30,884 nt of DNA from an uncultured Eubacteriales bacterium (GTDB taxonomy: Bacteria > Bacillota > Clostridia > Oscillospirales > Butyricicoccaceae): contig CAJUGU010000014.1 of NCBI GenBank assembly GCA_910586105.1, positions 1 to 30,884 on the forward strand, read 5' to 3'. The position numbers and the translations under genes are program-made. Position 1 is the first letter of the stretch; every line of letters starts with the position of its first letter. Shown in pieces: positions 22,625-29,498 of this stretch. The notes under the pieces are model-generated. The model had not been told where the DNA came from. It did no database searches and was given only the letters and a program-made list of their open reading frames with translations.

Positions 22625-23626
22625 ATGAAACGCATGAAAAAAATGCTGGCGCTTGCTTTGGCAGCCTTTTCGCTGGCAGGTCTTTTCGGCTGCGGGATGG
22701 AAAGCCAGGACCCGAACCATCTGCTCGTATCGCACGGGCACGGCGACTGGCACCCGGTGCACATCGGCCTGACCCGCCTGTGCGATGACATGTCTGCAAA
22801 TTCCAAATACACCTTCAGCGTTTATCCGAACGGTCAGCTGGGGGACGACAGCGCCATGATCCAGCTGGTGAAGGCGGGCGTTATGGATATTGCAAAGGTT
22901 TCGGCGGGCGCGCTGGAACAGTTTAACCCTGCATATTCGATTTTTTCCCTGCCCTACCTCTTCCAGTCCACCGATCACTACTTTAACACGATGAACAACT
23001 CTGAAGCGGTGCAGGAGATTTTCCAGTCCACCCGCAAGGACGGCTTCATCGCCATCGGCTGGTTCGATTCGGGCGCGCGCTCCATCTACACCACCAAGGA
23101 CGGCCCGGCGGCGACCCCGGAAGACCTGCACGGCCTGAAGATCCGCACCATGAACTCGCCGACTTCCGTAACGATGATTAACAATATGGGCGGCTCGGCG
23201 ACCCCGATGTCTTCCGGCGAAGTTTACACCTCGCTCCAGCAGGGCATCCTGGACGGCGCGGAAAACAACGAGACCGTACTGGTCGACGACGGCCACGGCG
23301 AGGTCTGCAAAAGCTATACCTATACGCAGCATCAGTATCTGCCCGACATTGTCATTATTGCAGTCGACACCTGGGACGCCATGACCCCGGAGGAACAGCA
23401 GCTGCTGCTCGACTCCATGAAGGACGCCTGGCAGGCGCACGAGGAAGAATGGCTTAAGGTCGTCGAGCGCAACAAGACCGGCGCGGCGGAATCGGGCGTG
23501 CAGTTTTATGAGATCGACAAGACCCCGTTCATCGAGGCGGTGAAGCCGCAGCAGGAGGAATTCTGCGCCGCAAGCGCGGACAACGCGCGGTATTTTGCCG
23601 ATTTCCAAAGCTGGCTGGATAAGTAA
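22625..23626 (+). CDS. TRAP transporter substrate-binding lipoprotein (DctP family)
   Basis: This 333-residue protein is the extracytoplasmic binding protein of a TRAP transporter. The signal sequence ends in a lipobox, SLAGLFGC, with Cys23 as the lipidated residue. The DctP fold is clear: YPNGQLGDDSAMIQLVKAGV, SIFSLPYLFQSTDHYF, DLHGLKIRTMNSPTS with the Arg that usually binds a substrate carboxylate, and EVYTSLQQGILDGAENN. TRAP ligands are therefore expected to be organic or sugar acids. The ATG at 22625 follows an ACGGAGGGAG site. Two permease genes follow within 20 bases each. The extended -10 promoter upstream drives the operon, probably under AraC-2. Confidence 0.93.
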   Translation: MKRMKKMLALALAAFSLAGLFGCGMESQDPNHLLVSHGHGDWHPVHIGLTRLCDDMSANSKYTFSVYPNGQLGDDSAMIQLVKAGVMDIAKVSAGALEQFNPAYSIFSLPYLFQSTDHYFNTMNNSEAVQEIFQSTRKDGFIAIGWFDSGARSIYTTKDGPAATPEDLHGLKIRTMNSPTSVTMINNMGGSATPMSSGEVYTSLQQGILDGAENNETVLVDDGHGEVCKSYTYTQHQYLPDIVIIAVDTWDAMTPEEQQLLLDSMKDAWQAHEEEWLKVVERNKTGAAESGVQFYEIDKTPFIEAVKPQQEEFCAASADNARYFADFQSWLDK

Positions 23627-23636
23627 GGAGGTCAAC

Positions 23637-24116
23637 ATGCGTAAAATTATTGACAAGGTCATTGAGATCATGTGTACCGCCATCATGGGCTTCATGGTCG
23701 TAGCCGTCTGCTGGCAGGTGTTCACGCGCTTCGTGCTGAAAAACCCGTCCACCACGACCGAAGAAATCCTGCGCTATATGCTGGTCTGGACAACGATGGT
23801 CGGCGGCGCGTATGCCTATGGCCGCCGCAAGCACCTTTCGATCAATATGCTGACGAAGCGGTTTTCCCCGCGCGGGCAGACAGTGATGGATATTATCGTG
23901 CAGGCGGTCGTAATCCTTTTCTGCGCAGTGGTCATGATCGCTGGCGATCTGCATCTGGTCGAGACGACCTGGCATCAGATCTCTTCCGCGCTGCATCTGC
24001 CGATGCCGTATGTATATGCCAGTATCCTTGTCGGCGGTATCCTGATGGTGTTCTATGCGCTGCTCTTCATCTGGGAAGATATCAAAGCGCTGCGCACCGC
24101 GCCGGTGGGAAAGTAA
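23637..24116 (+). CDS. TRAP transporter small permease (DctQ family)
   Basis: This 159-residue membrane protein has the four-helix DctQ layout: a first helix near 10-30 (IMCTAIMGFMVVAVCWQVFT), RFVLKNPSTTTEEILRYML with the family-conserved Glu pair, a second helix with GGAYAYGRRKHLSI, and helices three and four at about 82-105 and 118-145. Small permeases pair with DctM and help hold the binding protein. The ATG at 23637 is preceded by AAGGAGG that overlaps the upstream stop region. It is one of three contiguous transporter genes. Confidence 0.92.
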   Translation: MRKIIDKVIEIMCTAIMGFMVVAVCWQVFTRFVLKNPSTTTEEILRYMLVWTTMVGGAYAYGRRKHLSINMLTKRFSPRGQTVMDIIVQAVVILFCAVVMIAGDLHLVETTWHQISSALHLPMPYVYASILVGGILMVFYALLFIWEDIKALRTAPVGK

Positions 24117-24134
24117 GAAAGGAGTGTTTCATTC

Positions 24135-25433
24135 ATGGATGTTTTGCAGATCGGCCTGCTGCTGCTTGCCAGCTTTTTCCTGATGCTCGCGCTGAGCGTC
24201 CCGGTTTCGATCAGTCTGGTCGTTTCCTCCCTGGTCACGGTTTCGGCGGCGCTGCCCCTGGACCTTTCTACCTTTGTCGCCTGCCAGAAGATGGTGTCGG
24301 GCGTCGACAGCTTTTCCCTGCTCGCGGTGCCGTTTTTCATTCTGACCGGCGTGCTGATGAATACCGGCGGCATTGCCCAAAAGCTCATCAACCTTGCCAA
24401 GGTGCTGGTCGGGCGCATCCCCGGCGGCCTTGCGCACACCAATATCGTCGGTAATACGATGTTTGGCGCGCTGTCCGGTTCGGCGGTCGCGGCTTCGATC
24501 GCGGTAGGCGGCGTGATGCTTCCCGAGGAGGAAGCCGCCGGTTATGATAAGAAGTTCGCGGCGGCGGCAAACGTCGCGTCCGCGCCGACCGGCCTCATCA
24601 TCCCGCCCTCCGGCATCCTGATTATTTACGCGGTGCTGTCCGGCTCCTCGGTGGTGGGCATGATTATGTCCGGCTATGTCCCGGGCCTGCTGTGGTGCCT
24701 GGCGTGTATGGTGGTAGCTTTCATCGTGGCGAAGAAGAACAAGTACCCGACCTCCGAACGCCTGCCCGCTTCCGAGCTTGTCAAGTATTTTATCGATGCG
24801 ATCCCCAGCATCCTGCTGATCGTAATCATTATCGGCGGTATCAGCTCGGGCATCTTCACCGCGACGGAATCTGCGGCGGTCGCGGTCGCCTATACGATCT
24901 TCCTTGCGATGGTAGTTTACAAGTCCATCAAGCCCTCCGACCTGCCGCGCATCCTGCGCGACGCGTGCGAAACGACGGCGGTCATCATGTTCCTGATTGC
25001 GGCATCGGCGGTCATGTCGTTCGTACTGTCCTTCACTGGCCTGCCGAACGCGATCGGCCAGGCGCTGCTCAGCGTTTCGGATAACAAATATGTGATCCTG
25101 CTTCTGATTAACCTTCTGCTGCTGGTTGCGGGTATGTTCATGGATATCACGCCTGCGGTACTCATCTTTGCGCCGATCTTCCTGCCCGTGGTCAAAAACT
25201 TCGGAATGGATCCCATCCACTTCGGTATCATGATGGTCATGAACCTCGGCGTCGGAAATATTACGCCTCCGGTCGGTTCGTCCTTGTTTTCCGGCTGTCA
25301 GGTTGCTAATATGGATATGGAGGATATGGTCAAACCGCTGCTGCCCTTCTATGCGGCCATCTTCATCGCGCTGCTGCTGGTTGCATACGTGCCGTGGTTC
25401 TCGATGGTGATCCCGAACCTGGTCATGGGCTGA
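24135..25433 (+). CDS. TRAP transporter large permease (DctM family)
   Basis: This 432-residue protein has about 12 membrane helices and is the Na+-driven channel subunit. DctM landmarks include FSLLAVPFFILTGVLMNTGG, GGLAHTNIVGNTMFGALSGS with AVAASIAVG, ASAPTGLIIPPSGILIIYAV, FTATESAAVAVAYTIFL and LGVGNITPPVGSSLF. The ATG at 24135 is 9 bases after AAAGGAG. All three TRAP parts are present and intact, so a working symporter is expected. The GH28 gene lies 122 bases downstream on the same strand and could be co-transcribed through an intervening hairpin. Confidence 0.94.
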   Translation: MDVLQIGLLLLASFFLMLALSVPVSISLVVSSLVTVSAALPLDLSTFVACQKMVSGVDSFSLLAVPFFILTGVLMNTGGIAQKLINLAKVLVGRIPGGLAHTNIVGNTMFGALSGSAVAASIAVGGVMLPEEEAAGYDKKFAAAANVASAPTGLIIPPSGILIIYAVLSGSSVVGMIMSGYVPGLLWCLACMVVAFIVAKKNKYPTSERLPASELVKYFIDAIPSILLIVIIIGGISSGIFTATESAAVAVAYTIFLAMVVYKSIKPSDLPRILRDACETTAVIMFLIAASAVMSFVLSFTGLPNAIGQALLSVSDNKYVILLLINLLLLVAGMFMDITPAVLIFAPIFLPVVKNFGMDPIHFGIMMVMNLGVGNITPPVGSSLFSGCQVANMDMEDMVKPLLPFYAAIFIALLLVAYVPWFSMVIPNLVMG

Positions 25434-25479
25434 CGAAAAATATTCTGAACAGTCCGCGGCTGCGGCGCGGCGCGGATCA

Positions 25480-25500
25480 GGGCGGGCAATTTGCCCGTCC
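25480..25500 (+). other. Hairpin between the TRAP operon and the GH28 gene
   Basis: A near-perfect inverted repeat (GGCGGGCAA / TTGCCCGTCC, one G-T pair) lies 47 bases after the dctM stop. There is no T-run, so it is more likely to shape mRNA stability or differential expression than to terminate. Confidence 0.35.
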
Positions 25501-25555
25501 TGTCGGCGGCTGCGGCCTTCCCTCAAACTGATTTTATAAGAAGGAGCGATTTTTG

Positions 25556-26923
25556 ATGCAGTACAACGTATTTGATTTTGGCGCCAAAGGGGACGGCGTC
25601 CAGAATGACGCCCCGGCCATTCAGGCGGCGATCGATGCCTGCACCGCGGCGGGCGGCGGACGGGTCGTGCTGGGAGGCGGCCATACATATTATTCCAGTT
25701 CGCTCATCCTGAAATCCAACGTGGAGCTTCACCTGGAACAGGGCTGCCTGTTGAAAGCGCACAGCGATATCGGGACTTATTTTCATCCGAACGGCGTCGA
25801 AGCCGGGAACGCCGCGGTATCGGGCGCGGCGGCGGTCGACCGTCCAGTCACGCTCAAGCCGAGCTACGCGTTCCTTTATGCAAAGGACGCCGACCATTTT
25901 TCCATCACCGGGCAGGGCACGATTGACGGTAACGTCTATGCCTTTATGAAGCGCGTCAGCCCGTATTATTTCAACGGAGATTTTTATCCGCGCCCGACCA
26001 TGTGCTATGTCGAGCATTGCAACCATATTTCCTTTACGGGCATCACCATGCAGAATTCGCCCTTCTGGACGCTGCACCCGGCCGGATGCGACGACGTGCT
26101 GATTCAGGGCATCCGCGTGCTGAACCCGCTGGACTGCACCAATTCGGACGGCATCGATCCGGACCATTCGAGCAATGTACGGATTATTGGCTGCCATGTC
26201 GCCTGCGCAGACGACTGCATCTGCCTGAAGTCTTCGGCGGGCAATATGGAATACGGCCCCTGCCGGAATATTATCATATCGGGCTGTACGATCACCTCGA
26301 CCTCCGCCGCGCTCAAGATCGGTACCGAAGGCGCCGGGGATTTTGAAAATGTGATCGTTGATAACTGCATCATAACCGGCAGTAACCGCGGTATTTCCAT
26401 TCAGGTACGGGACGGCGGGAACGTGAAGAACGTTTCGTTCTCAAATATTATCATTGAAACGCGCCGTTTCGCCGACTGCTGGTGGGGAACGGCGGAACCA
26501 ATCGTCATTACCACGCACAGCCGGCATGAAGGCGTACCGTCTGGACATATTTCGGATATCCGGTTTATGAATATCACCTGCGACGGGGAAAACGGCGTGT
26601 TCCTTTCGGGCGCAGACGGGAACCATATTGAGGATGTGCTGTTTGAAAACGTCCGCGTCACGCTGCGGAAAACCAGCAAATGGGAACGCGGGCTGTATGA
26701 CCTTCGCCCCGGCTTCGGGCAGGGGATCGAAAAAATGGTGTCGCCGGGATTCCTGATGCGCCGCGCAGATCATATCACCCTGCGAAAATGTTCGGTTTCG
26801 TTTGCAGGGGATGATGTTTCCGACTTCGGCGAAGCGGTGCGCTGTCAGGACTGCACAGGCATTACGCTCGAAGGCTTTCAGGGTAAGGCAGCGCGGGAAG
26901 GGTTTGAGGATATCGTCGTTTGA
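25556..26923 (+). CDS. Glycoside hydrolase family 28 (polygalacturonase-like), cytoplasmic
   Basis: This 455-residue right-handed beta-helix protein starts with the usual pectinase-type block VFDFGAKGDGVQNDAPAIQA. The GH28 catalytic Asp motifs are present: NSDGID at 196-201 and ADDCICLK at 218-225. In place of the canonical GHG and RIK motifs it has ALKIGTEG at 252-259 and RGISIQ at 278-283, typical of a divergent, perhaps exo-acting branch. No signal peptide is present, so it would act inside the cell on imported oligosaccharides or glycosides of uronic acids or a related sugar. An AAGGAG site is 9 bases before the ATG. It follows the TRAP genes and is closed by a strong terminator at 27150-27192. 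Confidence 0.88.
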   Translation: MQYNVFDFGAKGDGVQNDAPAIQAAIDACTAAGGGRVVLGGGHTYYSSSLILKSNVELHLEQGCLLKAHSDIGTYFHPNGVEAGNAAVSGAAAVDRPVTLKPSYAFLYAKDADHFSITGQGTIDGNVYAFMKRVSPYYFNGDFYPRPTMCYVEHCNHISFTGITMQNSPFWTLHPAGCDDVLIQGIRVLNPLDCTNSDGIDPDHSSNVRIIGCHVACADDCICLKSSAGNMEYGPCRNIIISGCTITSTSAALKIGTEGAGDFENVIVDNCIITGSNRGISIQVRDGGNVKNVSFSNIIIETRRFADCWWGTAEPIVITTHSRHEGVPSGHISDIRFMNITCDGENGVFLSGADGNHIEDVLFENVRVTLRKTSKWERGLYDLRPGFGQGIEKMVSPGFLMRRADHITLRKCSVSFAGDDVSDFGEAVRCQDCTGITLEGFQGKAAREGFEDIVV

Positions 26924-26967
26924 ACCTTTGCCGCCGTTTGTTCCATTTGCGGAAGGCCCCGCTGCGG

Positions 26968-27023
26968 CCGATGGCGTCCCCCCTCCCATCGGTTCCACAA
27001 TTTTTTTGCATGAAAAAATTGTG
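26968..27023 (+). other. Two adjacent inverted repeats after the GH28 gene
   Basis: A 7-bp stem (CCGATGG at 26968-26974, CCATCGG at 26986-26992) is followed at once by an A+T-rich perfect 11-bp stem (26996-27006 with 27013-27023, CACAATTTTTT / AAAAAATTGTG, loop of 6). The first stem followed by the T-run could be a weak terminator; the second could form a competing structure. In the rest of the 26924-27408 gap I see only the strong terminator at 27150-27192, a weak 7-bp inverted repeat (27263-27269 with 27293-27299), and the promoter and operator of the next gene. Confidence 0.4.
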
Positions 27024-27149
27024 CGAGCGTTTTTGCAGGCCAGCTTATTTCAGCAGTCCTTTCCGGGGATAAAGCGCCTCCTTTTCTTCAAAAGAAACGC
27101 CTGTTTTTAAGGTTTCTGTGCAGGCATGATATTTGAAATACTAAATAAA

Positions 27150-27192
27150 GCCCGCAGAAGGCTATGGATATATGCCTTCTGCGGGCCTTTTT
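27150..27192 (+). terminator. Strong rho-independent terminator downstream of the GH28 gene
   Basis: A perfect 13-bp stem (GCCCGCAGAAGGC at 27150-27162 and GCCTTCTGCGGGC at 27174-27186) with an 11-base loop is followed by CTTTTT. It ends the catabolic cluster transcript 227 bases after the GH28 stop. Confidence 0.88.
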
Positions 27193-27330
27193 GCCTTTAA
27201 CTTGTTCCGCTGTTCATGGGAGATCTTCCCCAGATGACGCCAGATGCAAACGCAGAAAGCTATACCCTGTCATCTTCTAATTTCTAACTTGGCAGGGTAC
27301 TACATCGCTCTTGATTTTTGAAAAAATAGA

Positions 27331-27359
27331 TTGACAAACGGTTAAACGCACGATATAAT
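27331..27359 (+). promoter_or_regulatory. Consensus sigma-A promoter of the M56/BlaI operon
   Basis: TTGACA (27331-27336) and TATAAT (27354-27359) are both perfect and separated by 17 bases. Such a strong promoter suits a gene pair held down by a repressor. The operator dyad lies immediately downstream. Confidence 0.85.
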
Positions 27360-27362
27360 TGG

Positions 27363-27377
27363 ACTAGATTTCCTAGT
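27363..27377 (+). promoter_or_regulatory. Candidate BlaI-type operator
   Basis: A perfect dyad ACTAG-ATTTC-CTAGT starts 4 bases after the -10 box and covers the expected transcription start. BlaI/MecI/CopY repressors bind short dyads at this position. The half-site differs from the staphylococcal TACA/TGTA type. The link to the BlaI-like gene of the same operon is inference. Confidence 0.55.
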
Positions 27378-27408
27378 GGATAATCCTATTCTTTTATAAG
27401 GGGGTTTT

Positions 27409-28743
27409 ATGCTCAACCAGAATCCCATTTTTATTATGTCCCTCAGCGGCAGCATCGTCTTTTTACTTTACAAATTATGGTACCCGATTGCAATCCGTTA
27501 CTTTCCGCCAAAATGGCGACGGAATATGCTGATCATGTCCATGGCGTTTTATCTGGTTCCATTTCCACTTTTAAAATACTGCCTGATTGATTATTTGATT
27601 TCCGTAAAACCAGATTTGCGTCGCTCATTCACTAAATCGGTGTCCTATGATTTTGATTCAGTCGTCATTTCTTCCCCTTTGGCAGTCTTTACACCATTTC
27701 TGATCAAACTTGTATTTATCGTAACCCTTATCAGCGCCATCGCACCTGTATGCGCAATGCTATTCTGCATTTACCGCTATTTTCGAGATAAGCGCAAATT
27801 CCTGTCCGAATGCACGACGATTTTCGATCCCGAACTTCAAGCAGAGGTTGACCGGGTCGGTATCCGTCGAAAGGTTCTGCTTTACAGCTATCCGCTGAAT
27901 GACTTACATACGCCCGTTACATTGGGTGTTTTTCATCCAGCAATCGTGATTCCGTCTGCATCGTTAGAGACCATCCGTGCCAATCCCCCTTTCTACATTC
28001 TGACCCATGAGCTGACGCATATCAAGAATTGGGACGCCCTCACAAAAATGCTCTGCCTTTTGACTGTTTGCGTCCATTGGTTCAATCCTCTCAGCCATCG
28101 GCTATTTCGCGAAATCACCGCTATTTATGAAATCTGCTGTGATGAAGAAGTCACTCGCTCCCTTTCACAAGAACAGTGCCGGAGCTACTTTTCGTCCATG
28201 TTGGATTTTTCCAGTTCCAAATATTCAGGCTTTGTGATCTCTCATTCGGTTGGATTCGCCGACAAGAATTCTAAAATTTTAAAAAGGAGATTTTATGAAA
28301 TGAACTTTTTCAATCGTACCTACAAGAGAGGGCTGGCTTTGCTCTCCGCATTCTCCATTTGCATTTGCGCATTGCCAACGGCATTTGCCTACTCCATACC
28401 GATTGAAGTGGAACTCGACACGGTTAACACCAATGTGGATATAAATTCAAATGCATTTGTTCCAGGTGATGAAGATTCTGCTGATTCTGTTGTCGTCCCC
28501 AATCTTCCGTATGAGGCTTTTTTCACGGATGAAGACGGAAACGTTTATGAATTCGTTTCATCTGAAGCAGAAAAATCCATATGTCCTCATAATTATGATA
28601 ACGGCACCTTTACCACGCACACAGAAAATTCAACTGGCGGTTGTACGGTAAAACTTTATTCCGCTCAGCGCTGTATCCTTTGTAGCAAACTGATTATAGG
28701 TGACCTGACAAACACAATCCGTTACGATGTTTGCCCCCACTGA
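27409..28743 (+). CDS. M56-family metallopeptidase sensor (BlaR1/MecR1-type) with Cys/His-rich C-terminus
   Basis: This 444-residue membrane protein has helices at about 6-27, 40-62 and 92-122, a cytoplasmic zinc-protease domain with HELTH at 200-204 and the downstream EICCDEEVT (about 241-249) holding the third zinc-ligand Glu, and a fourth helix at about 308-326. In BlaR1/MecR1 this protease is activated by the outer sensor domain and inactivates the repressor. Here the sensor is not a penicillin-binding domain. It is about 115 residues ending in a Cys/His-rich module with Cys392, Cys412, Cys422, Cys425 and Cys442 (CPH near both ends). The signal is unlikely to be a beta-lactam bound covalently. 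The ATG at 27409 has AAGGGGG. Base composition is clearly more A+T-rich than the neighbours, which suggests transfer. The repressor gene follows after 18 bases. Confidence 0.88.
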   Translation: MLNQNPIFIMSLSGSIVFLLYKLWYPIAIRYFPPKWRRNMLIMSMAFYLVPFPLLKYCLIDYLISVKPDLRRSFTKSVSYDFDSVVISSPLAVFTPFLIKLVFIVTLISAIAPVCAMLFCIYRYFRDKRKFLSECTTIFDPELQAEVDRVGIRRKVLLYSYPLNDLHTPVTLGVFHPAIVIPSASLETIRANPPFYILTHELTHIKNWDALTKMLCLLTVCVHWFNPLSHRLFREITAIYEICCDEEVTRSLSQEQCRSYFSSMLDFSSSKYSGFVISHSVGFADKNSKILKRRFYEMNFFNRTYKRGLALLSAFSICICALPTAFAYSIPIEVELDTVNTNVDINSNAFVPGDEDSADSVVVPNLPYEAFFTDEDGNVYEFVSSEAEKSICPHNYDNGTFTTHTENSTGGCTVKLYSAQRCILCSKLIIGDLTNTIRYDVCPH

Positions 28744-28761
28744 TAAGAGGAGATGTATTCT

Positions 28762-29172
28762 ATGGCGAATTCAGCACAACAAAACCGCTTAACGGCCACC
28801 GAACAAGAGATCATGGAGGTATTCTGGCGCTGCGGCGACGGCCTTCCCTTTCAGGAGCTTTTAGACCGCATGAACCGTGAATATCACAAGGACTGGAAAC
28901 ATCAAACCCTCCGCACATTTCTGACAGGACTGCAAAGAGTCGGTCTTGTTGCAGCGCGCGGCAGTCGGAAAGCGCAGATTTATTACCCGCTCTGCACCCG
29001 TGACGAATATATGCACCAATGGACGCGCAGCCTTATGGAACGCTCCTACAGCAATTCGCTGCGGAATTTCCTGTTTGCCTTTGCGGGGAATGAACCATTG
29101 ACCGAAGAAGAGGTCGACAGCCTGCGCGAAATGCTTGACCGCGCAGACAAACAACGCAAAACGAAGAAATGA
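28762..29172 (+). CDS. BlaI/MecI/CopY-family transcriptional repressor
   Basis: This 136-residue protein is a winged-helix repressor of the BlaI type: LTATEQEIMEVFWRCGDGLP at 10-29, TLRTFLTGLQRVGLVAARGS near 49-68, and IYYPLCTRDEYMH, then a C-terminal dimerisation helix region. The start at 28762 is 6 bases after GAGGAGATG; an ATG at 28753 overlaps the ribosome binding site and is unlikely. It follows the M56 sensor gene; in most bla/mec loci the repressor gene comes first. It probably binds the dyad at 27363-27377 and is removed when the sensor is triggered. No resistance or effector gene is next to the pair, so its targets may lie elsewhere. Confidence 0.9.
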   Translation: MANSAQQNRLTATEQEIMEVFWRCGDGLPFQELLDRMNREYHKDWKHQTLRTFLTGLQRVGLVAARGSRKAQIYYPLCTRDEYMHQWTRSLMERSYSNSLRNFLFAFAGNEPLTEEEVDSLREMLDRADKQRKTKK

Positions 29173-29232
29173 CCCTCCATTTGGCTTTTGGGGAGCAAAA
29201 AGCATCCCTTGAAGCTACAGTCCTCAAACCAC

Positions 29233-29273
29233 AAAGCAGGCAGCGATCCCTAATGCGGGAAGCTGCCTGTTTT
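29233..29273 (+). terminator. Terminator downstream of the BlaI-like gene
   Basis: An 8-bp stem (CAGGCAGC at 29237-29244, GCTGCCTG at 29262-29269) with a CCC/GGG inner pairing is followed by TTTT. It lies 60 bases after the repressor stop. Confidence 0.65.
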
Positions 29274-29290
29274 GTATATGCAAATCAGAA

Positions 29291-29318
29291 GGAACCGTTC
29301 CTTGTCCGGAACGGTTCC
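29291..29318 (-). terminator. Hairpin between convergent operons
   Basis: A perfect 11-bp stem (GGAACCGTTCC / GGAACGGTTCC, 6-base loop) lies 10 bases after the stop of the minus-strand 56-residue gene. The minus-strand tail TTCTGATTTG is only moderately T-rich, so termination is plausible but not certain. Confidence 0.5.
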
Positions 29319-29327
29319 TCTTTGAAT

Positions 29328-29498
29328 CTAATTTTGCTTTTTAACAATGCTGTATTCGTCCCCTGCCCGGAAGTACGGGCAGATCTTTGCCTGCATCACG
29401 CGCAGGAATTCATCTTCATCCAGCATCAGCGCGCAAACATATTCGCCATATTCTTCGTCATAACTGCCGTTCATGCAGCGTTCGCAGGTCGTTTCCAT
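29328..29498 (-). CDS. 56-residue four-cysteine protein (DUF6472-like)
   Basis: A complete small gene runs from the ATG at 29498 to TAG at 29328. The protein begins METTCERCMNGSYDEEYGEY and later reads ICPYFRAGDEYSIVKKQN. Cys5, Cys8, Cys22 and Cys40 could bind one zinc or an Fe-S centre, and an acidic loop LDEDEF (26-31) lies between. From memory this matches the DUF6472 family of Clostridia, which has no known function. The ATG overlaps the stop of the upstream GTPase by one base (TGATG), so it is translationally coupled to a metal-chaperone-type operon. A metal-related role is inference from that context. Confidence 0.8.
   Translation of the reverse strand: METTCERCMNGSYDEEYGEYVCALMLDEDEFLRVMQAKICPYFRAGDEYSIVKKQN

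Noticed and set aside
24129..25688. A 519-codon minus-strand frame rich in Asp, Arg and His
   Set aside because: It is the antisense frame of the DctM permease; the composition mirrors hydrophobic codons read backward.
27331..29172. Beta-lactam resistance locus
   Set aside because: The sensor lacks a penicillin-binding domain and no beta-lactamase or PBP2a gene is present; only the regulatory pair is of that type.
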